Source: Allosaccharopolyspora coralli
GTDB taxonomy: Bacteria; Actinomycetota; Actinomycetes; Mycobacteriales; Pseudonocardiaceae
NCBI RefSeq assembly: GCF_009664835.1
Contig: NZ_CP045929.1
Coordinates: forward strand, 4,216,001-4,280,000
Reading direction: 5' to 3'
DNA: 64,000 nt
Shown: in pieces, positions 25,544 to 34,284 of the stretch
How positions within the stretch are numbered: the first letter of the stretch is position 1
Layout: the number at the start of each line of letters is the position of its first letter
The notes under the pieces: generated by a model
The model's database searches: none
The model's input: the letters and a program-made list of their open reading frames with translations, nothing else
What the model was told of the DNA's origin: nothing
Made by a program: the position numbers and the translations under genes

Positions 25544-25703
25544 TGACCGGCCGTAGGGTGCGCCGCCGTTCGGGCGGTCGCCGCGCCAAACGAGACCGCC
25601 CGTTCAGGTGAACTCTTCCGGTTTGGGTGTCTTTCACGGCTCTCGCGGACTTGGGTGATCGGTGCCCACCCACGATCACGCACCGGCGACCAGAGGAGCA
25701 CAC

Positions 25704-26456
25704 GTGCAGGACCGCCCCAGCGGCAAACGGCGATCCCGTGGGGGCGCGGTCACGGTCCCGCAGCTGCTCCAGCGCAGGCCGGGTTCGCTCCGTGGGGCCG
25801 ATTTCGACCTCGACCCGGACGATCCGTTGGTCGACGGCGCGTCCGCCGGCCGGGTGCCCGCGCAGCGCTCGCGAGCCGTAATGGGCGTCGTCGCGGTGGT
25901 GCTGCTACTCCTGGTGTCGGTCGCGGTGTCGGTGGTCACCGCCCGCGCGACCTCGGCGGGACCGCCGCCTCGCGCGGTCGCGTCGGCTCCGATCTCCGGC
26001 GTGGACGCACTCCGCCTCGACCTTCTCCGGCAGGCGCGGTGGCCGTTCCACGACCTGCGCGACCGCACCGTCGGCGACCCACGGGTCGGCAGCCGGGGGC
26101 AGGGCCACGCGCACGATCCGGGTGCGGCGAACCCGGCCGCGGGCAGCGCCGACTCCGCTCGGGCGCTCGTGGCCGAGTTCTACCGGCTCATGGACACCCG
26201 GCCGCAGCGAGCACTGGACCTGGTCGCACCGGAACTGCTCAACGGCGAGCGTTCCCTGATCCTCGCGGCCTGGGAGCCGAGCTCCGTCCGTGTCCAGCAC
26301 CTCGACGTGCGGTCGGCGAACTCGGTGGTCGCCGAGATCGGCGTCGACCACCCTGGCGGTCACACCGCGCTGCGCCATCGGCTCACCGTGGAGGAAGGCG
26401 CTCGACCGCACATCCTCGCGATCGACCTGCTCACCGCGCGGCACCACGGGCGTTGA
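25704..26456 (+). CDS. Single-pass membrane protein, unknown
   Basis: Predicted 250 aa. GTG 25704 is chosen because AGAGGAG lies 6 nt upstream; an alternative in-frame ATG at 25662 lacks an RBS. Basic cytoplasmic part with VPQLLQRRPGSLRGADFDLDPDDPLVDG, a TM (GVVAVVLLLLVSVAVSVVTA, about residues 60-80), then an exterior domain containing SARALVAEFYRLMDTRPQRALDLVAPELL, again NTF2-like in flavour, as in the preceding gene and the second kinase. Function unknown; may be a surface partner of the kinases downstream. Confidence 0.75.
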   Translation: MQDRPSGKRRSRGGAVTVPQLLQRRPGSLRGADFDLDPDDPLVDGASAGRVPAQRSRAVMGVVAVVLLLLVSVAVSVVTARATSAGPPPRAVASAPISGVDALRLDLLRQARWPFHDLRDRTVGDPRVGSRGQGHAHDPGAANPAAGSADSARALVAEFYRLMDTRPQRALDLVAPELLNGERSLILAAWEPSSVRVQHLDVRSANSVVAEIGVDHPGGHTALRHRLTVEEGARPHILAIDLLTARHHGR

Positions 26457-26904
26457 ACACCCCTCGGACAACGATGCGGCAACGACCGGGTGGCCATCCC
26501 GGGTCGTCGGGCCTGCCCGGGCGAACCACTACGGGTCCCGCACGTGTCGTCAGCGACCGGGCACGCCGCGTGCCCCAATTCCGCACACAGTGACCTTCAA
26601 CAGGACAAACAGCCGATATCGGGGCCGTGTTCCGGGTGGCGCAACGCGCGACCGAGTCGCCCCGGAGGAATCTTCGCGAATCTGCCGACTTCGTACGTGG
26701 GCCACATCGACGTCGGCTAGGCTTCCGGGGCACGGTCGAACAGGGCTGCGAGCCAACCTCGACCGTGCTGAGAACGTGTCAAAGTCGGAGGGCTGACTCG
26801 GCCTTCTGACATCCGCCGATGTCCGGCGGCAGCCAGGGTCCGGGATCGTGTGATCCCGGCACGAGGGGCCGGGCGGGCATCGAGAGCAGTACGGGGAGAC
26901 GTCG
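26457..26904. other. 448-nt gap upstream of the first kinase
   Basis: No gene seen. A terminator-like hairpin sits at 26482-26507 (ACGACC/GGTCGT plus GGG/CCC) after the preceding gene. TAGGCT near 26716 could be a -10. A perfect 8-bp hairpin CCGGGATC-GTGT-GATCCCGG (26841-26860) lies 45 nt before the kinase start, in the likely 5' leader. The rest shows nothing recognisable. Confidence 0.45.
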
Positions 26905-28359
26905 GTGAGCGACGAAGGTCGCCTGGTCGCCGGACGCTACCGAGTGCAGCGACGCATCGGCAGTGGCGCGATGGGCGTGGTGTGGGAGTGTGTCGACGAA
27001 CGCCTGCACCGCACGGTCGCGGTCAAGCAGTTGCTGTTGCAGCCCGGTCTCGATCCGGGTGAAGCAGAGGAAGCGCGGCAGCGGGCCATGCGGGAGGGCC
27101 GCATCGCGGCACGCCTCCAGCATCAGCACGCGATCTCGGTGTACGACGTGGCAGAGGACAACGGCCAGCCAGTTCTGGTGATGGAGTATCTGCCGTCGAC
27201 GAGCCTCGCGGCGATGATGTCCGAACACGGGCCGCTGCCTCCTCGCGAAGTGGCGCGGATCGGTGCTCAGGCCGCGGCCGCGCTCGGTGCCGCCCACTCG
27301 GCGGGCGTCGTGCACCGCGACATCAAACCGGGCAACATCCTGCTCGGTGACGACGGCACGGTGAAGATCACCGACTTCGGTATCTCCCGGGCGCAGGGCG
27401 ACGTGACGGTCACCAAGACCGGCATGCTCGCGGGCACGCCCGCGTACCTCTCGCCGGACGTGGCGATGGGCCAGGAGCCGACCGGTGCCTCGGACGTGTT
27501 CTCGCTCGGCGCGACGCTCTACGCGGCGATCGAGGGTCGGCCGCCGTTCGGGCTCAACGAGAACACGCTCGCGCTGCTGCACGCGGTCGCGGCAGGCCGG
27601 GTCGACCCGCCACAGACGGCGGGGCCGATGTACGAACCGCTGATGGCCATGTTGCAGGCCCGCGTCGAGGACCGTCCCGACATGGCACAGGTCCGGGACA
27701 TGTGCCTGGCCGCCGCGGACGGCCAGGCGGTGACCTCGGTGCCGTCGATGGCGGCCCCGATCCCGCCCGCCTTCGACCCGAACGCGACCACCAGCGCGCC
27801 GGACCTGCAGCCGACGGCGATGGTGGGCCAGCAGCAGGACGGCACGGCGGTCGCGCAGACGCCGTACGAGGAGGACCCGTACGGCGCGGACTACGCCGAC
27901 ACCTCCTACATGGGCTCCGACGATCGCGGTGACGCGGCGCTGGACGCTCCACGTCGCAGCAAGCGGCCGGTCGTCCTCTCCGGTATCGCGTTGGCGGCGG
28001 TCGCGGTGATCGCGGTGCTGTTCACGTCGGCGATGCTCGGCGGGAACACCCCGCCGCCGAACACCACCGGCAACGAGCAGACCCAGGCACCGGCACCACC
28101 GCCGCCACCTCCTCCGCCGCCGGCACCGACCTCGGAGGAGACGACCACCACGACGCAGGAGACGACCACCACCGAGGAAACGACCTCGGAGGAGACGACC
28201 ACCACGACCGAAGAGCCGACGACCACCACCGAGGAGCCGACGACCACGACCGAGGAGACGTCGTCCTCCGAGGAGACGACCACCACGGCACCGCCCGACG
28301 AGGGTGGCGCCGGAGCCCCCGGCGACAACGCCGGCGGTGGCTCCCAGCCGACGAGCTGA
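26905..28359 (+). CDS. Transmembrane Ser/Thr protein kinase, PknB-type, with Thr/Glu tail
   Basis: Eukaryotic-like kinase, 484 aa, starting GTG (VSDEGRLVAGRYRVQRRIG). Glycine loop GSGAMGVV (residues 19-26), ATP Lys in VAVKQ (Lys41), catalytic HRDIKPGN (Asp139), DFG 157-159, and activation loop TVTKTGMLAGTPAYLSPD. One TM near residues 355-375 (VVLSGIALAAVAVIAVLFTS). The extracellular tail is a Pro run followed by about 70 residues of Thr-Thr-Thr-Glu-Glu repeats and a Gly-rich end. It has no PASTA domain. The tail is mucin-like and may be O-mannosylated (inference). Followed by a terminator and a paralogue. Confidence 0.95.
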   Translation: MSDEGRLVAGRYRVQRRIGSGAMGVVWECVDERLHRTVAVKQLLLQPGLDPGEAEEARQRAMREGRIAARLQHQHAISVYDVAEDNGQPVLVMEYLPSTSLAAMMSEHGPLPPREVARIGAQAAAALGAAHSAGVVHRDIKPGNILLGDDGTVKITDFGISRAQGDVTVTKTGMLAGTPAYLSPDVAMGQEPTGASDVFSLGATLYAAIEGRPPFGLNENTLALLHAVAAGRVDPPQTAGPMYEPLMAMLQARVEDRPDMAQVRDMCLAAADGQAVTSVPSMAAPIPPAFDPNATTSAPDLQPTAMVGQQQDGTAVAQTPYEEDPYGADYADTSYMGSDDRGDAALDAPRRSKRPVVLSGIALAAVAVIAVLFTSAMLGGNTPPPNTTGNEQTQAPAPPPPPPPPPAPTSEETTTTTQETTTTEETTSEETTTTTEEPTTTTEEPTTTTEETSSSEETTTTAPPDEGGAGAPGDNAGGGSQPTS

Positions 28360-28379
28360 GGTCGTCCGAGTCGCGCGAC

Positions 28380-28418
28380 ACGAGGGGCCGGTGGGACACG
28401 TTCCCGCCGGCCCCTCGT
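28380..28418 (+). terminator. Terminator between the two kinases
   Basis: A 12-bp perfect stem ACGAGGGGCCGG (28380-28391) with CCGGCCCCTCGT (28407-28418), extended inside by TGGGA/TTCCC-type pairing, followed by CTTGCCT. It lies 20 nt after the first kinase stop, so the two kinases are probably separate transcription units. Confidence 0.8.
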
Positions 28419-28532
28419 CTTGCCTGGTGACGACCGGCGGACCGGTGGCTGATCGACGCCCAGTACCGTGGAGGCCGACGTGTGCGGGACGCGCCCGCAC
28501 CACCGAGTCGCAGACACCGCCAGGAGTCGCCT

Positions 28533-30035
28533 GTGAGCGCCGAAGGACGTTTGATCGCGGGCCGGTACCGATTGCAGCAACGGATCGGTAGCGGCGCGAT
28601 GGGCATCGTCTGGCGCGCGGTTGACGAACGGCTGCACCGCACGGTGGCCGTCAAGCAACTGCTGCTGCAGGCCGGCTACACGGCGGAGGAGACCGAGGAG
28701 GCCCGGCAGCGCTCGATGCGCGAAGGCCGGATCGCGGCCAGACTGCAGCATCAGAACGCGATCGTGGTCTTCGACGTCGCCGAGGACGAGGGCCAACCAG
28801 TTCTGGTGATGGAATACCTGCCCTCGCGCAGCCTCGCCTCGGTACTCGAGGAACACGGGCCGCTTCCGCCGCTGGAGGTCGCCCGGATCGGCAGCCAGGT
28901 CGCAGGGGCGTTGTCCGCCGCGCACATGGCGGGCATCGTGCATCGTGATCTCAAGCCCGGAAACATCCTGCTCGGCGACGACGGCGTCGCGAAGATCACC
29001 GACTTCGGCATCTCCCGGGCGGTCGGCGACGTCTCGGTCACCAAGAGCGGCATCCTCGCGGGCACTCCCGCCTACTTGTCTCCCGAGGTCGCGCTGGGTC
29101 GCGATCCGGCACCGGCTTCGGACGTGTTCTCGCTCGGGTCGACGCTGTACGCGGCGGTCGAGGGGCAGCCTCCGTTCGGGGTGGACGAGAACGCGATCAG
29201 CCTGCTGCACCGGGTCGCGCGTGGCGACGTGGATCCGCCGCGCCAGGCGGGCCCGATGACGGCCGCGCTGATGCAGCTGCTGCGCGCCGATCCGGTGGAC
29301 CGCCCGACGATGTCGCACGCGAAGACGCTGCTGCAGTCCGTGGCGGACGGCCGTCCGGTTCCGGCTGCGGCTCCAGCGCCGGGGTGGCGTCCTCCCCCAC
29401 CCGCACGTCCGGCGCCCGAAGCGGGAGGCACGCGGGTCGACATGCCCGCGAGTCGGGCCGAGTCGAGCCCGACGGACTCGCGCCGGTCGTCCCGCAAGGG
29501 GTTGCTGTTGTGGGCCGCGGCGCTGGTGGTCGCCGTGCTGATCGGGATTCTCGGTGCGAACGCCATGCGCCCGAGCGGCGCCGAGGAACAGAACGCCGCG
29601 CCGCCTCCCACGTCCGAGCCGGCGCCGCCACCTCCACCACCACCGGCACCGCCGCCGACCACCACGACCACCACGTCGCCGCCCACGACCACCACGACGA
29701 CCACGGCACCGTCGTCCAGGTCGACGAGCAACAAGCTCAGCGACAAGGACCGGGAGAAGGCCGTCAAGAAGTACTTCAGCGCGGTTCCCGACGACCTCGA
29801 CGCATCGTGGTCGATGCTCGGGCCCGGCCTCAAACAACAGGGCAAGAAGCGCTACGAGTCGTTCTGGGACTCCATCGACGACGTGGAGATCACCAGCGGG
29901 CCCAAGGCGAACGGCTCGAAGGTCACCGTGGGGCTGCGGTACGAGAAGGACGGCAAGAAGATTAACGAGAAGCACGTCATCGGCATGATCGAGAAGGACG
30001 GCAAGGCGCTGCTCAATTCGGACTCGCAGGCCTGA
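28533..30035 (+). CDS. Transmembrane Ser/Thr protein kinase, paralogue with folded sensor domain
   Basis: Predicted 500-aa tandem paralogue of the preceding kinase. The GTG start (VSAEGRLIAGRYRLQQRIG) has CAGGAG upstream; the frame is open 17 codons further. The kinase domain matches residue for residue (Lys41, HRDLKPGN at Asp139, DFG), with activation loop SVTKSGILAGTPAYLSPE. One TM near 322-343 (LLLWAAALVVAVLIGILGANA). The Pro/Thr linker is followed by a small C-terminal domain (LSDKDREKAVKKYFSAVPDDLDASWSML to the end) resembling an NTF2-like sensor. So it shares the kinase but differs outside the cell. Confidence 0.95.
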   Translation: MSAEGRLIAGRYRLQQRIGSGAMGIVWRAVDERLHRTVAVKQLLLQAGYTAEETEEARQRSMREGRIAARLQHQNAIVVFDVAEDEGQPVLVMEYLPSRSLASVLEEHGPLPPLEVARIGSQVAGALSAAHMAGIVHRDLKPGNILLGDDGVAKITDFGISRAVGDVSVTKSGILAGTPAYLSPEVALGRDPAPASDVFSLGSTLYAAVEGQPPFGVDENAISLLHRVARGDVDPPRQAGPMTAALMQLLRADPVDRPTMSHAKTLLQSVADGRPVPAAAPAPGWRPPPPARPAPEAGGTRVDMPASRAESSPTDSRRSSRKGLLLWAAALVVAVLIGILGANAMRPSGAEEQNAAPPPTSEPAPPPPPPPAPPPTTTTTTSPPTTTTTTTAPSSRSTSNKLSDKDREKAVKKYFSAVPDDLDASWSMLGPGLKQQGKKRYESFWDSIDDVEITSGPKANGSKVTVGLRYEKDGKKINEKHVIGMIEKDGKALLNSDSQA

Positions 30036-30043
30036 GGGGGCGC

Positions 30044-30170
30044 CGGGGAACTGGGGTCGGTCCTCCGGTACCTCGTGCCCGGTTGCGGGATCGCCGACAT
30101 CGAGTAGCCATCTGCACCACGTCGACGCTGCCCTCACCAGCCACGGGGTGAGAACCTGCCGACGGGCCCG
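30044..30170 (-). repeat. Family E element (reverse) with adjoining family D fragment
   Basis: GGGGAACTGGGG near 30048 is a D-end remnant starting about 10 nt after the kinase stop. It is followed on the minus strand by a family E hairpin (about 30070-30165). Read in reverse it shows AGGTTCTCA, GAGGGCAGC, GTCGACGTGG, an apical CTAC, GATGTCGGC, GATCCCGCA. The internal-loop words match the other copies with one change (GAGGGCAGC for GAGGACAGC). Confidence 0.7.
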
Positions 30171-30230
30171 CGCAGTCGGCGGAAAGACCCTCGGTGCACC
30201 TGCTCCCAAACGCGCGCTGAGCCGCGGTGT

Positions 30231-31145
30231 TCAGCTCCGATCCTGCGTCGGCGCTGCTTCGAACAGCAGCGTGATCAAGTTCTGCACGGCGGGCTGCTCG
30301 GCGACCGTGTCGCGGACGGCGACGTAGAGCCGTCGCACCGGCTCCGGCCTGCGCACCGGGCGGACCACGACTCCGGGGTGCACCACGTCGAGTCCCAGCT
30401 CCGGCAGCAGTGACACCCCGAATCCGGCGGCGACGAAGCCCTGCGCGGCGTAGGGACTGTGCGCCTCCAGCGCGACCCGGGGACTGATTCCCGCGCAGGC
30501 GAAGGCGTCGGCGAGCGACTCGGCGCACGGCCCGTTCGTGAGGCCGCCGTGCACCCACGGCTCGTCGGCCAGCCGGGCGAGATCCACGCACGTCTCGTCC
30601 GCGCACGGGTGTCCGAGCGGCAGCACGACCCGGTAGGGCTCGTCGACGAGAGGCAGGACGCGCACACCGGGGGCGGCGGGCACGTCCCTGCCGACCACGA
30701 AGATCGCGACGTCGACTGCCGCGCTGGCCAGGTGACCGAGCACGTCGTCCTCGACGACGCTGAGGTCGAGCTGCACCTCCGGTCGGGCGGCGCGGAACTT
30801 CGCCACCGCAGGCGGCACCAGCGCCACGCTCGCGGTCTGGAAGAAGCAGACCCGCAGGGTGCCGGTGCGCCCGGCGCGGAGATCGGCGAGCTCGGTCTCT
30901 GTGGTGGTGAGCAGATCCGCGAGGTCGCTCGCCCGCTCGGCGAGCAACGTACCGGCAGCGGTGGGCCGGACTCCGCGTCCGGCCTTCTCCAGCAGCGGGA
31001 TGCGCGCTTCCTTCTCGAGCGTGGCGAGCTGCTGGCTGACGGCCGACGGGGTGTAGCCGAGGTTCGTGGCGGCCGCGCTGAGCGAACCGCTGCTCACCAC
31101 CGCGCGGAGAACCTGGAGACGCCGGACGTCCAACATGCGCGACAC
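30231..31145 (-). CDS. LysR family transcriptional regulator
   Basis: Predicted 304 aa. The N-terminal winged HTH is LDVRRLQVLRAVVSSGSLSAAATNLGYTPSAVSQQLATLEKE, followed by a linker helix and a LysR substrate-binding domain (GTLRVCFFQTASVALVPPAVAKF; YRVVLPLGHPCAD; VAAGFGVSLLPELGLD). GTG at 31145 or ATG at 31136 may start it. It is divergent from an EamA transporter across 112 nt and so probably regulates it. The intergenic region contains TAATCT (about 31190) as a likely -10 for the transporter. Confidence 0.93.
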   Translation of the reverse strand: MSRMLDVRRLQVLRAVVSSGSLSAAATNLGYTPSAVSQQLATLEKEARIPLLEKAGRGVRPTAAGTLLAERASDLADLLTTTETELADLRAGRTGTLRVCFFQTASVALVPPAVAKFRAARPEVQLDLSVVEDDVLGHLASAAVDVAIFVVGRDVPAAPGVRVLPLVDEPYRVVLPLGHPCADETCVDLARLADEPWVHGGLTNGPCAESLADAFACAGISPRVALEAHSPYAAQGFVAAGFGVSLLPELGLDVVHPGVVVRPVRRPEPVRRLYVAVRDTVAEQPAVQNLITLLFEAAPTQDRS

Positions 31146-31257
31146 CTTACAGAGTTACTGAAACGTACGTCCACATATCATCACTTGTCCTAATCTTCGG
31201 CGGGAGGCACCGTGAGTCAGGACGCGCCACCACACCCCGCCCGAGCCTCGGAGAGCC

Positions 31258-32343
31258 ATGAACAACCCCGCGAACTACCTCCGGTTGAGCACCCTCGCCG
31301 TGTTGTGGGGCGGCAGTTTCCTGTTCATCAAGCTCGCGCTGGAGGCGCTGTCCCCGGTGCAGATCGCCTTCACCCGCATCGCGCTCGGAGCGCTCGTACT
31401 CGTCGGGTTCTGTCTCGTCGCCCGGGTGAAGCTCGGGGGGCTGCGCACGCCCGGCGAACGCAAGGTGTGGGGCTACATCGTGCTCGCGGGACTGTTCGGC
31501 AACAGCCTCCCGTGGTTTCTGTTCGCGGAGGGCGAGCAGACCATCAGTTCCGGACTCACCGGCGTCATCAACGCCACAACTCCACTGTGGACGATTCTTT
31601 TCGGGGTGCTGGCCGGAACCGAGCGGGGACTGACCCCGGCACGCGTCACCGGGCTGTTCGTGGGATTCCTCGGCGTCCTCGTGATTCTCGCGCCGTGGCA
31701 GAGCGGCGGAGCGCTGGGCTGGGGCGCGTTGGCCTGCCTGGGCGGCGCCGCGTGTTACGGCATCTCGTTCGTCTACATCGGACGCGCGATGCGCACCGCA
31801 CGGGACAACGGCACCACCCACCCGCCGATGGCGTTCGCCACCATGCAGATGCTCGCGGCGACCATGCTGTCGACGTTGACGCTGCCGGTCGGCGGACTCA
31901 CCCCGGTCGGGCTCGACCCGGTCGCGCTGATCTCGGTGGCGGTGCTCGGCATCCTCGGCACCGGCTTCGCCTTCTCCGTGCAGTACCGCATCATCAGCGA
32001 CGAAGGCGCGACGACGGCGTCCACGGTCACCTACCTCATTCCGATCGTGTCCGTGCTGCTCGGCTGGACGGTGCTCGGCGAACAGGTCGGCCTCCGGGTC
32101 ATCGCCGGGATGGGCATCATCCTGCTCGGGGTGGCACTCGGCCGGAGCCGCCCCCCGAAGCGAGACAAGCGCAGCCGGCCCGACCCGGAGTCGGGCGCGG
32201 AGCGGACGGACACGGGGCCGTCCGACCGCGCCCGACCGGAGACCGACGGGGACACCGGCAGATGCGTCACGGTCAGCTCACCGACACACCACAGCTCTCG
32301 GGATTCGTCTCCATCACCGGGTCCTCACGAGGAACGTCGTTGA
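31258..32343 (+). CDS. EamA/DMT superfamily exporter
   Basis: Predicted 361 aa with ten hydrophobic segments in two EamA repeats (LSTLAVLWGGSFLFIKLALEAL; WGALACLGGAACYGISFVYIGRAM). Drug/metabolite exporter of unknown substrate; often amino acids or other small solutes. GGAGAG lies 2-3 nt before the ATG. After the last TM (GMGIILLGVALG) an unusual hydrophilic tail of about 65 residues runs into the convergent secreted-protein gene, overlapping it by 71 nt. Divergent LysR gene suggests inducible control. Confidence 0.9.
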   Translation: MNNPANYLRLSTLAVLWGGSFLFIKLALEALSPVQIAFTRIALGALVLVGFCLVARVKLGGLRTPGERKVWGYIVLAGLFGNSLPWFLFAEGEQTISSGLTGVINATTPLWTILFGVLAGTERGLTPARVTGLFVGFLGVLVILAPWQSGGALGWGALACLGGAACYGISFVYIGRAMRTARDNGTTHPPMAFATMQMLAATMLSTLTLPVGGLTPVGLDPVALISVAVLGILGTGFAFSVQYRIISDEGATTASTVTYLIPIVSVLLGWTVLGEQVGLRVIAGMGIILLGVALGRSRPPKRDKRSRPDPESGAERTDTGPSDRARPETDGDTGRCVTVSSPTHHSSRDSSPSPGPHEERR

Positions 32344-32935
32344 ACTCCGCGCGGTGCGTCTCGGTCGCCACACCGTTGTCGACGAGGTAGGACACGCGTT
32401 CGCCACTGAACAGCGGCGTGTCGTCCGGGGTCGAGGTGACGTGCGCGGTCACGCTGACCAGCTCGCGGGTGCCGGTGTGGTCGTCCAGGCAGCTGTAGCC
32501 GGAGTTCCCGGAGACGCCCCCGCCCTCGAAGAGCTTCAGCGGCGCACCATCCTCAGTGGACACTGATCGGATCCCGGACGCCGGGTCGTAGTCCCGGACG
32601 TTGAACGTGAGTGTGTTGGCGCCGACGTACTCGGTGACGATCACCTCGTGACTGCCGTCGAGGTTCACGTCCGTGGGACGCGGCTTCTGCAACGGGAACG
32701 AAGCGTTGCCCGGGTACGTCGTGTCGATCTGCTCGCCGGCCAGGCCGAAGATCAACGCGTGGGTGTCCTCGCTGACTTCACGCAGCGTCACCCCGTCCGC
32801 CCTGCCGTCCCCGTCGACATCGGCCTTGACGGTGTGTTCTTCGAACTCGTCGCCCTGCGCGGCGGCGATCCCCGGCGTGATCAGCAACGTCCCGGCGAAC
32901 CCGACGGCTACGAGCTTTCCAGCCTTCCCCAGCAT
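32273..32935 (-). CDS. Secreted FG-GAP/VCBS-like protein
   Basis: Predicted 220 aa with a signal peptide (MLGKAGKLVAVGFAGTLLITPGIAAAQG, cleavage after AAA likely). The mature part has calcium-binding-like repeats DVDGDGRADGVTLREV and DVNLDGSHEVIVTEYV typical of FG-GAP/VCBS beta-propeller fragments. Two Cys (near CLDDHTG and SCGVSVS) may form a disulfide. The ATG at 32935 follows AGGGGGG; the longer open frame upstream is not a signal peptide. Role unknown. Its 3' end overlaps the EamA gene on the other strand. Confidence 0.82.
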   Translation of the reverse strand: MLGKAGKLVAVGFAGTLLITPGIAAAQGDEFEEHTVKADVDGDGRADGVTLREVSEDTHALIFGLAGEQIDTTYPGNASFPLQKPRPTDVNLDGSHEVIVTEYVGANTLTFNVRDYDPASGIRSVSTEDGAPLKLFEGGGVSGNSGYSCLDDHTGTRELVSVTAHVTSTPDDTPLFSGERVSYLVDNGVATETHRAEFNDVPREDPVMETNPESCGVSVS

Positions 32936-33081
32936 CGGCACCCCCCTGGTGTTCGTCGGGCGGGAGGGCTTTCCTCCTGCCCGGAGCCCTCTCGGACTCA
33001 CAGGGAAGACGCCTCCGGGAGAAGCGGGGTTGCCACTCGGCCGTGGGTAGCCGTTCGACGAGCGGCCACCGCGCGTGGCGT

Positions 33082-33399
33082 TCAGGCCCGAGTCTCCTCG
33101 GCCACCCACGACAGGTAGGCGGGATTACCGCCCTCGACGGGCAGGACGATGATCTCCGGCACGTCGTACTCGTGCTGCTCGTTGAGGTGTGCGACGAGTT
33201 CGTCCACCCGTGCGGCCGAGGTCTTGATCTGCAACTGCCACTCCGGGTCGTCCTGTACCGCGCCGTCCCACCGGTAGAAGCTCCGGATCGGCACGACCTG
33301 CACGCACGCTCCGCCGCGCACCTCCACGATGCTGCGGGCCAGCGCAGCGGCGGACTCCTCGGAATCGGTGGTCGTGACCACCTGCACGAATTCACCCAT
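33082..33399 (-). CDS. cutA: CutA-like divalent cation tolerance protein
   Basis: Predicted 105 aa, the normal CutA size: MGEFVQVVTTTDSEESAAALARSIVEVRGGACVQVVPIRSFYRWDG, then EWQLQIKTSAARVDELVAHLNEQHEYDVPEIIVLPVEGGNPAYLSWV. It forms trimers; the name comes from copper tolerance, but the physiological role is unclear. The start is set at ATG 33399 by family alignment; the frame is open upstream through the family B hairpin. Confidence 0.93.
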   Translation of the reverse strand: MGEFVQVVTTTDSEESAAALARSIVEVRGGACVQVVPIRSFYRWDGAVQDDPEWQLQIKTSAARVDELVAHLNEQHEYDVPEIIVLPVEGGNPAYLSWVAEETRA

Positions 33400-33456
33400 A
33401 CCACCGACCATATCCACAGGCGCCGCAGGCGCTGTCACCCACGCACGTGGTCGGCA

Positions 33457-33500
33457 GCGTGAGCCTTTTTGGTGGCTCTGGGCACCAAAAAGGCTCACGC
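33457..33500. repeat. Family B hairpin
   Basis: 18-bp perfect stem GCGTGAGCCTTTTTGGTG (33457-33474) with its complement (33483-33500), 8-nt loop. It lies between the response-regulator stop (33565, minus strand) and cutA. The T5/A5 run is inside the stem. Nearly identical to the element at 54475. Confidence 0.88.
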
Positions 33501-33564
33501 CACGCACGCGCCCAGCCACCCCGAGCCGAGCAGTCGCACCCGAGCCGAGCAGTCGCGCCGGGGG

Positions 33565-34284
33565 TCAGACGAGGCGGCGGTCGGAGGCCCAGCGGGAGAG
33601 TTCGTAGCGGTTCGACAGCTGCGTCTTGCGCAGCACGCTCGACACGTGCGTCTCGACGGTCTTCACCGAGATGAACAGCTCGGAGGCGATCTCCTTGTAG
33701 GCGTAGCCGCGCGCGAGCAGTCGCAACACGTCGCGTTCGCGCGGCGTGAGCAGGTCGAGTTCGGGGTCGCCGACCGGTGCCGCGTCGGGCCCTTCGGAGA
33801 ACGCGTCGAGAACGAATCCAGCCAGCCGCGGCGAGAACACCGGGTCACCAGCGGAGACGCGGACGATAGCGTCGGCGAGTTCACGTCCGGAGATCGTCTT
33901 GGTGACGTAGCCCCTGGCGCCGCCGCGGATGACCGCGATGACGTCCTCGGCCGCGTCGGAGACCGACAGGGCGAGGAACACGACGTCGGGTTGCTCGGGC
34001 CGCACCCGGCGGAGCACTTCGGCTCCACCGCCGTCGGGCATGTGCACGTCCAGGAGCACGACGGTCGGCCGGTAGTGGTGGATGCCGGCGACCGCTTCGC
34101 CGACGGAGCCGGCCTCGCCGACGATCTCGACGTCGTCGGAGGCACCGGCCAGTTCGGCGCGCACGCCGGTCCGGAACAGCGCGTGGTCGTCGACGAGGAA
34201 CACCCGCACCGGGTGTTCGGCCGCGTCCCCGTCGGTCTCCTCGCCGCTCGTGGTGTTCTGGTCGTTCGAGTCGTCGCTGGTCAC
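33565..34284 (-). CDS. NarL/LuxR response regulator of PspC-type system (EsrR-like)
   Basis: Predicted 239 aa. The receiver domain has VRVFLVDDHALFRTGVRAEL, phospho-acceptor Asp in TVVLLDVHMPDGGG, and Lys in GYVTKTISG. The LuxR-type HTH is LLTPRERDVLRLLARGYAYKEIASELFISVKTVETHVSSVLRKTQLSNRYEL. It overlaps the histidine kinase gene by 4 nt (ATGA-type), so a coupled two-component pair. The arrangement kinase, regulator and divergent PspC protein resembles EsrISR of Corynebacterium glutamicum and MacRS of Streptomyces. Confidence 0.95.
   Translation of the reverse strand: MTSDDSNDQNTTSGEETDGDAAEHPVRVFLVDDHALFRTGVRAELAGASDDVEIVGEAGSVGEAVAGIHHYRPTVVLLDVHMPDGGGAEVLRRVRPEQPDVVFLALSVSDAAEDVIAVIRGGARGYVTKTISGRELADAIVRVSAGDPVFSPRLAGFVLDAFSEGPDAAPVGDPELDLLTPRERDVLRLLARGYAYKEIASELFISVKTVETHVSSVLRKTQLSNRYELSRWASDRRLV

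Noticed and set aside
31212..32390. Plus-strand GTG ORF starting upstream of the EamA gene with a GGGAGG RBS
   Set aside because: Its frame is not that of EamA and soon becomes Arg/His-rich shadow sequence; at most a short upstream ORF starts here.
33408..33416. Single DnaA-box-like word ATATCCACA upstream of cutA
   Set aside because: A lone 8-of-9 match to the E. coli consensus with no companion site is expected by chance.
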